A stretch of 64,000 bases of DNA from DATJFQ01 sp035492775 (GTDB lineage: Bacteria; Acidobacteriota; Vicinamibacteria; Vicinamibacterales; 2-12-FULL-66-21). A program made the translations under genes and the position numbers. Numbering within the stretch: position 1 is the stretch's first letter; each line of letters begins with the position of its first letter. The stretch spans positions 1-64,000 of the forward strand of contig DATJIW010000074.1 of NCBI GenBank assembly GCA_035492775.1, written 5' to 3'. The notes beneath the pieces were generated by a model. It did not search any database, was not told the DNA's origin, and saw only the letters and a list, made by a program, of their open reading frames with translations. Below, piece after piece: positions 16,049-24,556 of the stretch.

Positions 16049-18505
16049 TCAGGTCCGCAGCGCGACGACGGGATCGACGTGGAGCGCCCGGCGCGCGGGC
16101 AGCCAGCTCGCCAGAAGAGCGACGACGAGCAGCGTGGCCGCCGACGCGGCCCATGCCGCAGGATCCCACGGAGTCACCTCGAACAGGACGCTGTTCAGGG
16201 CGCGGACCGCCACGACCGCGAGGACGAATCCGATGACGATGCCGGTCACCGCAAGCACCAGACCCTGACGAATGACGAGGCGGACCACTCCGCGAGGCGA
16301 CGCGCCGAGCGCCATCCGCACGCCGAACTCGTTGATGCGCTGCGCAACGGCATGTGCGAGCAGTCCGTAGACGCCGATCGCAGCGAGCGCGAGCGCGATG
16401 ACGGCAAAGATCCCGAGGAGCGTCGTCCGGAATCGCGGCTGCGACACCGACGCCGCAACCACATCGTCCAGGGTTCTCAGGTTGGAAAGCGGCTGATCCG
16501 GATCGACGCTGCGGACGGCCTCGCGGAGCTGCCCGACGACCTGCGCCGGCGGAATCGACGGACGCACCACGAGCGTCACGAGCGAGAACAGGCGCCGCAT
16601 GAAATCGTCGGGGTACTGCGCATAGGGCACGTACATCTCGGCCTTCGCTTCGGCGTCCGGCTGCTGTTTGACGTCGCCGACGACGCCGACGATCTGCATG
16701 TAAGCCACATTCGGATCGGGATCGGGCAGCGCGCCGAGCTGAATGAAGTGGCCGAGGGGATCCTCGTTCGGGAAGAACTGGCGCGCCATCGTGTCGTTGA
16801 TGACGACCACCCGGGGCGCTCCCTCCTTGTCTCGATCGTCGAGCAGCCGGCCACGCCGGAGCGGGATCCCGAGGGTCTCGAAATACGAGCCGCTCGCGGC
16901 GCGATAACCGGCAAGCGTGAACTGCGCCGGACCCGCGGGCGGACGCCCCTTGATGTTGAAGTAGATCATCGACCCGCCGCCGCTGAGCGGCAGGAGTGTC
17001 GTGACCGCCGCCGACCGGACGCCTGGAATCGTCCGGACGCGGTCGAGCAGCTGCGCGACAGCGTTCGTCCGCGTGGCGTCGCTCCGGTACTTCACGGACG
17101 ACAACGGGAGGTCCGCCGCAATCGCGTTCGCCGCGGTGAATCCGGGAGACACCGCCTCGAGCCGGGCGAAGCTGCGGATGAGGAGTGCTGCGCCGATCGT
17201 CAGCACGATCGTGAGCGCAATTTCAGCGACGACGAGCGCACTGCGCGCACGGCGCTGCCAGACGCCACCACCCATCCCCGAGCGCCCCGCTTCGTTGATC
17301 GCTTCACGCAGGTCGACCCGCGCGGACTGCAGCGCCGGGACGAGACCGAAGATCACGCCGGTCAACACCGAGAGGCCAAGTGTGAACAGCGTGACGCGGC
17401 CATCGATGCCGACGGTGTCCGCTCGCGGCAGCGTCGGGCCGACCAGCTGCAGGAGCAGCGGAACGGAAAACGCCGCGAGCAACAATCCGGCCACTCCCCC
17501 CGCAAGCGCGATGAGCAGGCTCTCGGCGAGCAGGTGCGCCACGATCCGGGCATGACTGGCGCCGACCGCGATGCGAACGGCGATATCGCGGCGGCGGCTC
17601 AGGCCGCGCGCCAGCAGCAGCCCCGCCACGTTGATGCAGGCGATGAGCAGAACGCCGGACACGGCACCAAGCAGCACGAGGAGCGCAGTCCGCACGCCCT
17701 GGACCTGCAGGTCCTGCGCGCGCGCCACGAACATCGACGTTTTCGTGTTCGTTTCCGGATAGGCCTTCTCCAGCCGCGCGGCGATGCCGGCGACTTCGGT
17801 GTTCGCCTGCTCGATCGACACGTCGTCCTTCAGCCGGCCGACAGCGAACAGCCCCGGGTGCCATCCGCGGTCCGCCGGCTGCAACGCGATGAAGGAACCG
17901 ATCGGCATGTACACGTCGACGTTCTGGAACAGGCGGAACGTGGCGGACATGACGCCGACGATCGTGTAGGGCGTTCCGTCCAGCAGGAGTTTCTGCCCCA
18001 GCACGCTGGATGCGCCGCCGAACCGGGTCTGCCACAACCCGTAGCTCAGAATCGCAACCGGCTGGCCGCCGCGCGCGTCTTCCGTCTCGGTGAACGATCT
18101 CCCCAGGGCGGGAGTCACGCCGAGCACCGACAGCAGGTTCGACGAAATCATCTTGGCGGTGATGCGCCGCGGCTCGGCCTCGCCGCTCAGGTTCACCGTC
18201 AGATTTCGATAGACACCGCACGACGCCAGCGCCTGCAGCGGCGGCGCGACATTCGCGCGCCGCGGACCACACACATCCAGCAGGTTGTCCGCCGACATCG
18301 TCAGGAGTGGGAACTGCGGCGTGCGCTCGCTGACGATCACGACGCGATCGGCGCGATGGAACGGCAGCGGCCGCAGCATCACAGCGTCGACGACGCTGAA
18401 AATCGCCGTGTTGGCGCCGACGCCGAGAGCGATGGTCAGGACGGCGACGACGGTGAAGCCGGGCTGCTTGCACAGGCTTCGAGCGGCAAGTCGAAAATCG
18501 TTCAT
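16049..18505 (-). CDS. ADOP-type MacB/FtsX permease
   Basis: 818 aa. The N-terminus DFRLAARSLCKQPGFTVVAVLTIALGVGANTAIFSVV and PLPF are diagnostic of ADOP. A MacB-like periplasmic domain (with SANLLDVCG, SVLGVTPALGRSF and GVMSATFRLF) follows. Then come a three-helix FtsX block, a second copy of the whole arrangement, and the closing FGVRMALGASPRGVVRLVIRQG helix set with the C-terminal WLPARRALHVDPVVALR. Such proteins are fused double permeases that lack a neighbouring ATPase. None is seen here, so the ATPase is presumably supplied in trans. They are thought to act as mechanotransmission or export components. 19 bp separate it from the upstream dehydrogenase gene. Confidence 0.93.
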   Translation of the reverse strand: MNDFRLAARSLCKQPGFTVVAVLTIALGVGANTAIFSVVDAVMLRPLPFHRADRVVIVSERTPQFPLLTMSADNLLDVCGPRRANVAPPLQALASCGVYRNLTVNLSGEAEPRRITAKMISSNLLSVLGVTPALGRSFTETEDARGGQPVAILSYGLWQTRFGGASSVLGQKLLLDGTPYTIVGVMSATFRLFQNVDVYMPIGSFIALQPADRGWHPGLFAVGRLKDDVSIEQANTEVAGIAARLEKAYPETNTKTSMFVARAQDLQVQGVRTALLVLLGAVSGVLLIACINVAGLLLARGLSRRRDIAVRIAVGASHARIVAHLLAESLLIALAGGVAGLLLAAFSVPLLLQLVGPTLPRADTVGIDGRVTLFTLGLSVLTGVIFGLVPALQSARVDLREAINEAGRSGMGGGVWQRRARSALVVAEIALTIVLTIGAALLIRSFARLEAVSPGFTAANAIAADLPLSSVKYRSDATRTNAVAQLLDRVRTIPGVRSAAVTTLLPLSGGGSMIYFNIKGRPPAGPAQFTLAGYRAASGSYFETLGIPLRRGRLLDDRDKEGAPRVVVINDTMARQFFPNEDPLGHFIQLGALPDPDPNVAYMQIVGVVGDVKQQPDAEAKAEMYVPYAQYPDDFMRRLFSLVTLVVRPSIPPAQVVGQLREAVRSVDPDQPLSNLRTLDDVVAASVSQPRFRTTLLGIFAVIALALAAIGVYGLLAHAVAQRINEFGVRMALGASPRGVVRLVIRQGLVLAVTGIVIGFVLAVVAVRALNSVLFEVTPWDPAAWAASAATLLVVALLASWLPARRALHVDPVVALRT

Positions 18506-18524
18506 GGCGGCTCCGCCGGGTCGC

Positions 18525-19613
18525 TCAGTGGCGTGCGATCTCCAGGGTCGCTTTGATGTCGCTGCCGCGGTGCTCGAACCACTTCTTGTGGTCCTCCCAC
18601 GGGATGGGATCCGTCAGCAGCTGGCGCAGCGCGCCCGGCCATTTCCTGTCGATGGCGGTGAAGTCCTTGACGCCGGTTTTGAAGTGTCGCGGGTTCGCGT
18701 TGACGCTGCCGACCACGACCTGGTTCCCGAGCACGAGGCGCTGGTTGATCAAGTCGATCGGCTCCGGATTCATCGTCTGCCCGCCCGTGACGCTGAGCAG
18801 GCAGAGCACGCCATTGGGCGCCAGCAGCTCCATGGCATCGAACACGACCTTCGAGCTGCCGGTCGCTTCGATGACGATGTCGGGGTATCCGGTGTCCCTG
18901 GGAAGATCCGTGAGAAGCCGGTTCGCTACTGACACGAACTCGGCGCCGAACTGCTTCGCGATGCCCGCCCGGACGTCGGTCTCGGGCTCGCGGCCGACTA
19001 CGATCACGCGAAGCCCGCGCGCGCGCAGCACCGCGCTGGCGAGCAGGCCGACGGGTCCTGCGCCCAACACGATCGCCAGGCGAGGCTTCCACACCTTCAG
19101 ACGCCGCTGGATGTGAAAGACTTCGTCGATGCCTTTTTCGACCACCGACATGGGCTCGAGGAGGACGGCAAAGTCCCGCACAGCCCTCGGAATCCTGTTC
19201 AGGAACCGCGGCTGCTCCGCGTAGTACTCCGCCATGAATCCGTGCCGGCGCATGATGCCGCGTTCGGTGTAGCGCCCGCTGGAGCACATGTCGTTTTCGC
19301 CGGCCTTGCACTGCGGGCAGATCCCGCACGGTCGCCGGACGGTTGACACGACGATGTCGCCGGTCTTGAACCCGGAGGTCCTGGCCTTACGGCCGACGTC
19401 CTCGATGATGCCCAGGTTCTCGTGGCCAAGTATCAGGAATTCGCTGCCATCCGGCGGCTTGCCATACAGGCCGTGGTTGATTTCCGCATCGGTTCCACAC
19501 AGCCCGACGCGGATCATTTTGACGGCCACGTGATCGGCCGGCATCGGCGGGTCGGGCATGTCGCGCATGTGGACGCTGTCGGCCTGGCCCGGTTTCACGA
19601 CAATCGCTTTCAT
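18525..19613 (-). CDS. Glucose 1-dehydrogenase-like zinc MDR
   Basis: 362 aa from the ATG at 19613, preceded by a GAGGACG ribosome-binding site. The catalytic zinc site is seen in GLCGTDAEI and GHENLGIIEDVG. The structural four-cysteine lobe is CGICPQCKAGENDMC. A Rossmann motif reads AIVLGAGPVGLLA. The C-terminal region resembles the glucose-dehydrogenase C-terminal family of archaeal and bacterial GlcDH (NAD(P)+-dependent aldose oxidation). The substrate is probably D-glucose, D-galactose or a related sugar, by family resemblance only. It is divergent from an MFS gene, which may supply the substrate. Confidence 0.85.
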   Translation of the reverse strand: MKAIVVKPGQADSVHMRDMPDPPMPADHVAVKMIRVGLCGTDAEINHGLYGKPPDGSEFLILGHENLGIIEDVGRKARTSGFKTGDIVVSTVRRPCGICPQCKAGENDMCSSGRYTERGIMRRHGFMAEYYAEQPRFLNRIPRAVRDFAVLLEPMSVVEKGIDEVFHIQRRLKVWKPRLAIVLGAGPVGLLASAVLRARGLRVIVVGREPETDVRAGIAKQFGAEFVSVANRLLTDLPRDTGYPDIVIEATGSSKVVFDAMELLAPNGVLCLLSVTGGQTMNPEPIDLINQRLVLGNQVVVGSVNANPRHFKTGVKDFTAIDRKWPGALRQLLTDPIPWEDHKKWFEHRGSDIKATLEIARH

Positions 19614-19692
19614 CGGACGTCCTCGCCTCCATCGGATCAAATGATCCGCGAATGCTGCCCACTACGATACGCTATCGCGGATTCCGCCGAAG

Positions 19693-20943
19693 ATGACTGC
19701 TCTCGCGCGCGTGCGGCGCCGTCTGATCCCATTCCTGTTTCTGCTCTACCTGGTGGCGTATCTCGATCGTGTGAACGTCGGGCTCGCAGCACTGCAGATG
19801 AACGCCGCCCTCGGGTTCTCGGCCCGCGTCTATGGCTTCGGTGCGGGCATCTTCTTCGTGTCGTACGTGCTCTTCGAGGTCCCGAGCAACCTCGTTCTCG
19901 AGCGCGTCGGAGTCCGTGTCTGGATAGCGCGGATCATGATCACGTGGGGTCTCGTCTCGGCAGCCATGGTCTTCGTCCGGGACGCCCGGAGTTTCTTCGT
20001 GTTGCGCTTCGCGCTCGGCGCGGCGGAGGCGGGTTTCTTCCCCGGCATCATCCTGTACCTGACGCGATGGTTTCCGGCGCCGGACCGCGCGAGGGCCGTT
20101 GCTCTGTTCATGACGGCCACGGCCCTGGCCGGCGTCATCGGCGGCCCGCTCTCGGGCGCACTGCTCACGATGAACGGCGTGTGGGGCTTGCAGGGATGGC
20201 AGTGGCTGTTTCTGCTCGAGGGACTGCCGGCCGTCGCCCTGGGCTTCGTGGTTCTCTACTGGCTTCCCGAGCGGCCGAGCGACGCACAATGGCTGACGAA
20301 CGAGGATCGCGTGGCGCTCGAGGCCGCAATAGCATCGGATCGCGCCCGGGTAGCGCCGACGGCACACCATGCGTTGGGACCCGCCATGCGATCGACGCGT
20401 GTGTGGCTGCTGGCGTTCCTCTACTTCACCATTGTCATTTCGTTTTACGCGATCAGCTTCTGGCTGCCGCAGATCCTGCGGTCGTTCTCGAGCGGCAGCG
20501 ACCTGACGATCGGCGTCATATCCGCGGTGCCGTACGTCTGCGCCGCCATGGGTATGGTAGCGACCGCGGCGATCTCCGACCGGAGCGGGGAGCGCGCCGG
20601 ATACGTCGCCATTGCTGCGCTCGTCGGCGCGGCAGGATTTTGTGCCGCCGCGGTCCTGCACGATCCGGTCGCTTCGTTCGCCGGTATCTGCGTCGCCGCA
20701 CTGGGTCTGTGGAGCACGATGGGGCCGTTCTGGACGTTGCCTTCGCGATTTCTGGCGGGCCCCGCTGCCGCAGGCGGCATCGCGCTCATCAACTCGGTGG
20801 GAAATACCGGCGGGTTCGTCGGACCGTATGTGATGGGCTACGTGCGCGATCACACGGGGAGCTTTTCCGCCGGGATGCTCGTCATGGGTGCGTCGCTCGT
20901 CGGCACTGCGGCGCTGGCGATGGTCGCGCGGCGAACCGAGTGA
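19693..20943 (+). CDS. MFS transporter, anion:cation symporter (ACS) type
   Basis: 416 aa with 12 predicted spans. N-terminal RRRLIPFLFLLYLVAYLDRVNVGLAALQM is the classic ACS-family opening (tartrate, galactonate, phthalate, glucarate importers). The inter-helix loop LVLERVGVRVWIAR, the GAAEAGFFPGIILYLTRWFP helix and a cytosolic loop after YWLPERPSDAQWL are all in place. It should import an organic anion, perhaps a sugar acid, driven by protons. It is divergent (79 bp between starts) from the sugar dehydrogenase, a pairing that fits uptake plus oxidation of a sugar or sugar acid. Confidence 0.9.
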   Translation: MTALARVRRRLIPFLFLLYLVAYLDRVNVGLAALQMNAALGFSARVYGFGAGIFFVSYVLFEVPSNLVLERVGVRVWIARIMITWGLVSAAMVFVRDARSFFVLRFALGAAEAGFFPGIILYLTRWFPAPDRARAVALFMTATALAGVIGGPLSGALLTMNGVWGLQGWQWLFLLEGLPAVALGFVVLYWLPERPSDAQWLTNEDRVALEAAIASDRARVAPTAHHALGPAMRSTRVWLLAFLYFTIVISFYAISFWLPQILRSFSSGSDLTIGVISAVPYVCAAMGMVATAAISDRSGERAGYVAIAALVGAAGFCAAAVLHDPVASFAGICVAALGLWSTMGPFWTLPSRFLAGPAAAGGIALINSVGNTGGFVGPYVMGYVRDHTGSFSAGMLVMGASLVGTAALAMVARRTE

Positions 20944-20955
20944 CGCTTCCCCGGG

Positions 20956-22092
20956 TCAGATGAAACGGGAAAGCCGGAACAGCGTGATGTCGTGACGGGT
21001 GGTTCCGACGTCGGCGAGTTCCGCGAGGATCTCTCCGATCACCGGACAGAATTTGAATCCATGGCCGGAGAAGCCGGCCGCGATGACGATGCGCGGGTCA
21101 GCAGGCCACACGTCGACGATGAAGTGCTCGTCGGGGCTGTTGGTGAACATGCACGTCACCGCGTGCAGGACGGGTCCGTCGGCGCCCGGGAAGCATTGCC
21201 GGATCGCTTCGCGAAGTACGTGTTCGTCCTCGCTATGGATGGTCCGATCGATCCCGTCGGGTGTGACGACCTGTGCGCGGTGATGGTACTTGCCGATCTT
21301 GAAACCGGGGATTCCGAACTGCGGGAAGCCGTAAAAACGGCCCTCGGGCAGTTCGAGGTTGAACACCGGAAAGCACGAGGGCTGGAAGCGTTCCGGCGCG
21401 GACACGGCCGTCCACATCAACACCTGGCGTTCCGGAATGGCGAGCGGAGCGAGCTCTCCGAGGAGCGACGCGGTCCATGCACCGACCGTGATGACGATCC
21501 GACGCGCGTGGTATTCGCTGCGGTCGGTTACGACCCGCACATCCGATCCGCTGCGATCGATCTCCAGTACCGTCTCCCCTTCGTGGACGATCGCACCGAT
21601 CGCCACCGCGGCCTCCGTATGGGCGGTGACGCCCCGCTCGGCCAGCACGAAGCCACCTTCTGGCTGGAATAGCGCGCGCACGGTTGACGGCAGCCGGTAT
21701 CCGGGAAATCTCCGGCCGACATCCTGGGCGGAGAGCATCTCATGTTCGAGATCGTGGAGCTTGCAGGCGAGCGCGGACCCCTCGAGCGTGGTGCTGCCCC
21801 GCGCACCGATATCGAGCGAGCCCGTGATGAACAGCAACTGCTCGCGGACTTGTGTCTCGAGTTCGCGCCACAACTGGTAAGCGCGCCGGAGGATCGGGAC
21901 GTACGACGGGTGCTCGAGATAGGCGAGACGGATGATCCGGTTGACGCCGTGCGACGATCCCTTGTCGTGCGCGAGGCCGAACCGCTCGATGCCGAGAGCG
22001 CGAAACCCGCGGCGTGCGAGATGAAGCAGGGCCGCGCTGCCCATCCCGCCGACGCCCACGACGATGGCGTCGTAGCGTTTCGCGCTCGACAT
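20956..22092 (-). CDS. Monomeric sarcosine / N-methyl-L-tryptophan oxidase-type flavoenzyme
   Basis: 378 aa from the ATG at 22092. The N-terminal FAD dinucleotide fold is AIVVGVGGMGSAALLHLARRG, followed by the substrate-gate region LAHDKGSSHGVNRIIRLAY. The C-terminal CMFTNSPDEHFIVDVWP carries the cysteine that is covalently linked to FAD in MSOX. AGFSGHGFKFCPVIGEILAEL closes the fold. It oxidatively demethylates N-methyl amino acids, releasing formaldehyde and H2O2. Discrimination between sarcosine, N-methyltryptophan and related substrates is not possible here. It is the last gene of a three-gene operon with SDR and proline dehydrogenase. Confidence 0.9.
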   Translation of the reverse strand: MSSAKRYDAIVVGVGGMGSAALLHLARRGFRALGIERFGLAHDKGSSHGVNRIIRLAYLEHPSYVPILRRAYQLWRELETQVREQLLFITGSLDIGARGSTTLEGSALACKLHDLEHEMLSAQDVGRRFPGYRLPSTVRALFQPEGGFVLAERGVTAHTEAAVAIGAIVHEGETVLEIDRSGSDVRVVTDRSEYHARRIVITVGAWTASLLGELAPLAIPERQVLMWTAVSAPERFQPSCFPVFNLELPEGRFYGFPQFGIPGFKIGKYHHRAQVVTPDGIDRTIHSEDEHVLREAIRQCFPGADGPVLHAVTCMFTNSPDEHFIVDVWPADPRIVIAAGFSGHGFKFCPVIGEILAELADVGTTRHDITLFRLSRFI

Positions 22093-22115
22093 GCTTTCCC
22101 GCGCGAAGCGCGGTA

Positions 22116-23051
22116 TCACCCTCCTACGAGGTTCTTCAGCACGAACGTGACGTTCGCCGGACGCTCGGCGAGGCGCCGCATGTACCACGGGAACCAGTAT
22201 TCGCCGTAGCTGATGAGCACGCGAATGCGCCGGCCGGCGGCGGCGAGCCGCTGCTGCTGGGCGCGTTGGATGCCAAACAGCATGGCGTATTCATACGCGG
22301 AGGCCGGCACGTGGTGCTGATCGATATAGGCAGCCAGCCGGTCGGCCAGCGCGATGTCGTGGGTGGCGATGTGCAGCAGCGTCCCCGTCTTCTGCGCGTC
22401 GTCTGCCACCAGGCGGCAGCAGAGGGTGTAGAAGTTCTCGTCGACGTCGGCCTTCTTGGGATACGCGACGTCCGGCGGTTCCAGGTAGGCGCCTTTGACG
22501 ACACGGATGGCGGGTCCGAGCGGGATGAGACTCTCGATATCCTTCGCCGTCCGGTACAGGTACGCCTGCAGCGCGATGCCGACACCTTTATGGCGTTCCT
22601 TGCTCTTGCGGTACAGCTCGAGCGTCGGGTCGACGTAGGGCGAGCTTTCCATGTCGATCCACACGGGCACGTTGTGGAGTCGCTCTGCCTTTTCGCAAAT
22701 GCGATCGAGATTGCGCTGGCAGACGCCGGCGTCGAGATCCAGCCCGAGCTGCGTCGGCTTCACGGAGATTTGCGCGTCGAGGCCGGCCTGCTGGACCTTG
22801 TCGAGGACGTCGAGATAGTGCTGCGTGACTTCTTCCGCTTCGTCGAGGCGCGTCAGGTTCTCGCCGAGCCTCGTCAGAATGGTGGTGATCCGCTCCGGTT
22901 TCAGGGCCGCTGCGGCGGTCAGGGCGTCCTCGACCCTTTCGCCTGGCATGAACTTCGAGACCGACTTCCGAACGAACGCGCGCCGTGTCGCCTGCCGCCG
23001 CAGCCAGGGCGACGTCGAACCTGCCAGCAGAGCCTTCCGCATCAACGACAT
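22116..23051 (-). CDS. Proline dehydrogenase (PRODH)
   Basis: 311 aa from the ATG at 23051; a second ATG three codons on is also possible. The monofunctional PRODH barrel is recognised from ISVKPTQLGLDLD, VWIDMESSPYVDPTLELY, IRVVKGAYLEPPDVAYPKK and LLHIATHDIALADR. C-terminal RVLISYGEYWFPWYMRRLAERP matches the R..YG..W.PY family ending. It is FAD-dependent and oxidises proline to delta1-pyrroline-5-carboxylate. The gene lies between an SDR (22 bp upstream) and a sarcosine-oxidase-type gene (23 bp downstream), which suggests a pathway for proline or an N-methylated proline derivative. No P5C dehydrogenase is in the window. Confidence 0.93.
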   Translation of the reverse strand: MSLMRKALLAGSTSPWLRRQATRRAFVRKSVSKFMPGERVEDALTAAAALKPERITTILTRLGENLTRLDEAEEVTQHYLDVLDKVQQAGLDAQISVKPTQLGLDLDAGVCQRNLDRICEKAERLHNVPVWIDMESSPYVDPTLELYRKSKERHKGVGIALQAYLYRTAKDIESLIPLGPAIRVVKGAYLEPPDVAYPKKADVDENFYTLCCRLVADDAQKTGTLLHIATHDIALADRLAAYIDQHHVPASAYEYAMLFGIQRAQQQRLAAAGRRIRVLISYGEYWFPWYMRRLAERPANVTFVLKNLVGG

Positions 23052-23073
23052 ATAAAGCGCCTGATCTCCGCAG

Positions 23074-23862
23074 TTAGAGGACAGCTTTGATGAGACCGCC
23101 GTCGACCTGCACCGTCGCACCGGTCATGTACCCGGCCGCGCCGGAGAGGAGGAAGGCGGCGACGCTTCCGAATTCGGGCGGTTCGCCATACCGGGCAAAG
23201 GGAATCGCAGCCAGGGATCGTGTTTTCGCGTCCGCTGCGGAGATGCCCAGTCGTTTCCCCGTGATCTCGTCGAGGTGCCTCACGCGATCGGTGTCGATGC
23301 GCCCGGGAATGATTTGATTGACGCGGATGTGATCGCCTGCAAGCTCCAGAGCCAGGGTCTTTGCAAGCGATGACACGGCGCCGCGAACAACATTCGACAG
23401 CGCGAGATTCGGCAGCGGTTCCTTGACCGACGACGACGTGGCCACCAGAATGGCGCCTCCGCCGCGCTGTTTCATGCTCGGCACCACCGCCCGTACAGAT
23501 CGGATCGTGCTGAAGAGGAGCAAATCGATCGCGTTCTGCCACGCCGAGTCGTCGAACGAAAGCGCACTTCCCGCAGGCGGCCCGCCGGCGTTCGCATAGA
23601 GCAGATCCACGCCGCCGAACGCGTCGATCGTCTGCTTCGCCCATGCGTCGATGTGAAACGCGTTCCGCACGTCGACCACCGTGGAGCGGATTTTGCCGCC
23701 TGCGTTGGAGAGCTTTTCCGCCGCCGCCTCGATCGCCGCCTGGTTGGACGAGGCAATCGAGACGTTTGCGCCTTCGCGTGCGAGCGCCTCCGCCACCGCG
23801 AAGCCGAGGCCGCGGCTCGCGCCGGCGACCATGGCGACCTTTCCTGTCAAACCGAGATCCAT
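23074..23862 (-). CDS. Atypical short-chain dehydrogenase/reductase without canonical Tyr-Lys
   Basis: 262 aa. The NAD(P) loop AMVAGASRGLGFAVAEALA, LLYANAGGPP and the C-terminal GRIDTDRV..AAGYMTGATVQVDGG are standard for the family. The catalytic region reads LVATSSSVKEPLPNLALSNVVRG. The position expected to be the YxxxK tyrosine is not Tyr, and the lysine position is Arg. This occurs in a recognised divergent SDR subgroup annotated as 3-oxoacyl-ACP reductase-like, so it may have altered or no redox activity. It is the first gene of the operon with proline dehydrogenase. The ATG has an AAGGGAC ribosome-binding site. Confidence 0.85.
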   Translation of the reverse strand: MDLGLTGKVAMVAGASRGLGFAVAEALAREGANVSIASSNQAAIEAAAEKLSNAGGKIRSTVVDVRNAFHIDAWAKQTIDAFGGVDLLYANAGGPPAGSALSFDDSAWQNAIDLLLFSTIRSVRAVVPSMKQRGGGAILVATSSSVKEPLPNLALSNVVRGAVSSLAKTLALELAGDHIRVNQIIPGRIDTDRVRHLDEITGKRLGISAADAKTRSLAAIPFARYGEPPEFGSVAAFLLSGAAGYMTGATVQVDGGLIKAVL

Positions 23863-23977
23863 TCCAGTCCCTTATTCGAATGCCATGAACCCCTCATTCT
23901 AGTGCAAGATAAATCTGCAGGCGGGCGCCCCAGCCGCCGATAGGCCGATCGAAGCCCCGTTTCCGCAACGGCACTGT

Positions 23978-23998
23978 CAACGCAGGCATTCTGCGTTG
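23978..23998 (+). promoter_or_regulatory. 8-bp inverted repeat against the ribosome-binding site of the lipoprotein gene
   Basis: CAACGCAG (23978-23985) and CTGCGTTG (23991-23998) are perfect inverted arms with a five-base loop. They end directly at the GGAGG-type ribosome-binding site of the gene starting at 24007. It could be an operator or an mRNA hairpin controlling translation. Confidence 0.35.
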
Positions 23999-24006
23999 GA
24001 GGCAAC

Positions 24007-24492
24007 ATGCGTAATTCCCAGAGTTTTCTCCCGGCTGCAATCGTGCTCGCGTGCGCGCTGTCGAGCGGCTGCAGCCTGGTTTCGGACATCAAGAACGCGA
24101 TCAGTTCCTCGCCGACCTCGCCATCGACCCCGACGGTCAGCATGGATGTATTCGCCGGCACGTGGACGTCGGTCACCGCGTCCACGCCATCCGGGGGCTG
24201 CGGCGACGTGAAATACACCGTCACTCCGGTCACGGCAACGACAGCCAGCGTGACGTTCGCCGCGACGTGCGGTGGAACCATCGACCTCGACGGCACGGGC
24301 ACCGGGACGTTGTCCGGATCGACCCTCGGATGGAACGCAAGCGGGACCGTCACGCAGGGAGGCCTGAATTGCCCCTTCGCCTTCACGAACGGCACGGCCG
24401 CGCAGGACTCGACCGGCACAGGGATCGTCGTGACGTATTCCGGCACGGTGTGCGGCGTCTCGGTCAGTGGAACGGAAAACGTGAAGAAGTAG
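24007..24492 (+). CDS. Putative lipoprotein, 161 aa
   Basis: A GGAGG ribosome-binding site precedes the ATG. The N-terminus is a lipoprotein signal (AAIVLACALSSGC, lipobox SSGC), so the mature protein should be lipid-anchored at Cys22. The rest is rich in Thr, Ser and Gly and forms a predicted beta-sandwich-like 120-residue domain with cysteines that could form disulphides (GGCGDVKYTVTPVT, AATCGGTIDLDGTGTGTLSG). I do not recognise a family. The following secreted Ig-domain protein may belong to the same surface set. Confidence 0.7.
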   Translation: MRNSQSFLPAAIVLACALSSGCSLVSDIKNAISSSPTSPSTPTVSMDVFAGTWTSVTASTPSGGCGDVKYTVTPVTATTASVTFAATCGGTIDLDGTGTGTLSGSTLGWNASGTVTQGGLNCPFAFTNGTAAQDSTGTGIVVTYSGTVCGVSVSGTENVKK

Positions 24493-24556
24493 AGTCGGCT
24501 CTCCTCACCGTCGCTTGAGCTTGCGCTCGACCGACGGTTGTCTACACACTCGAATC

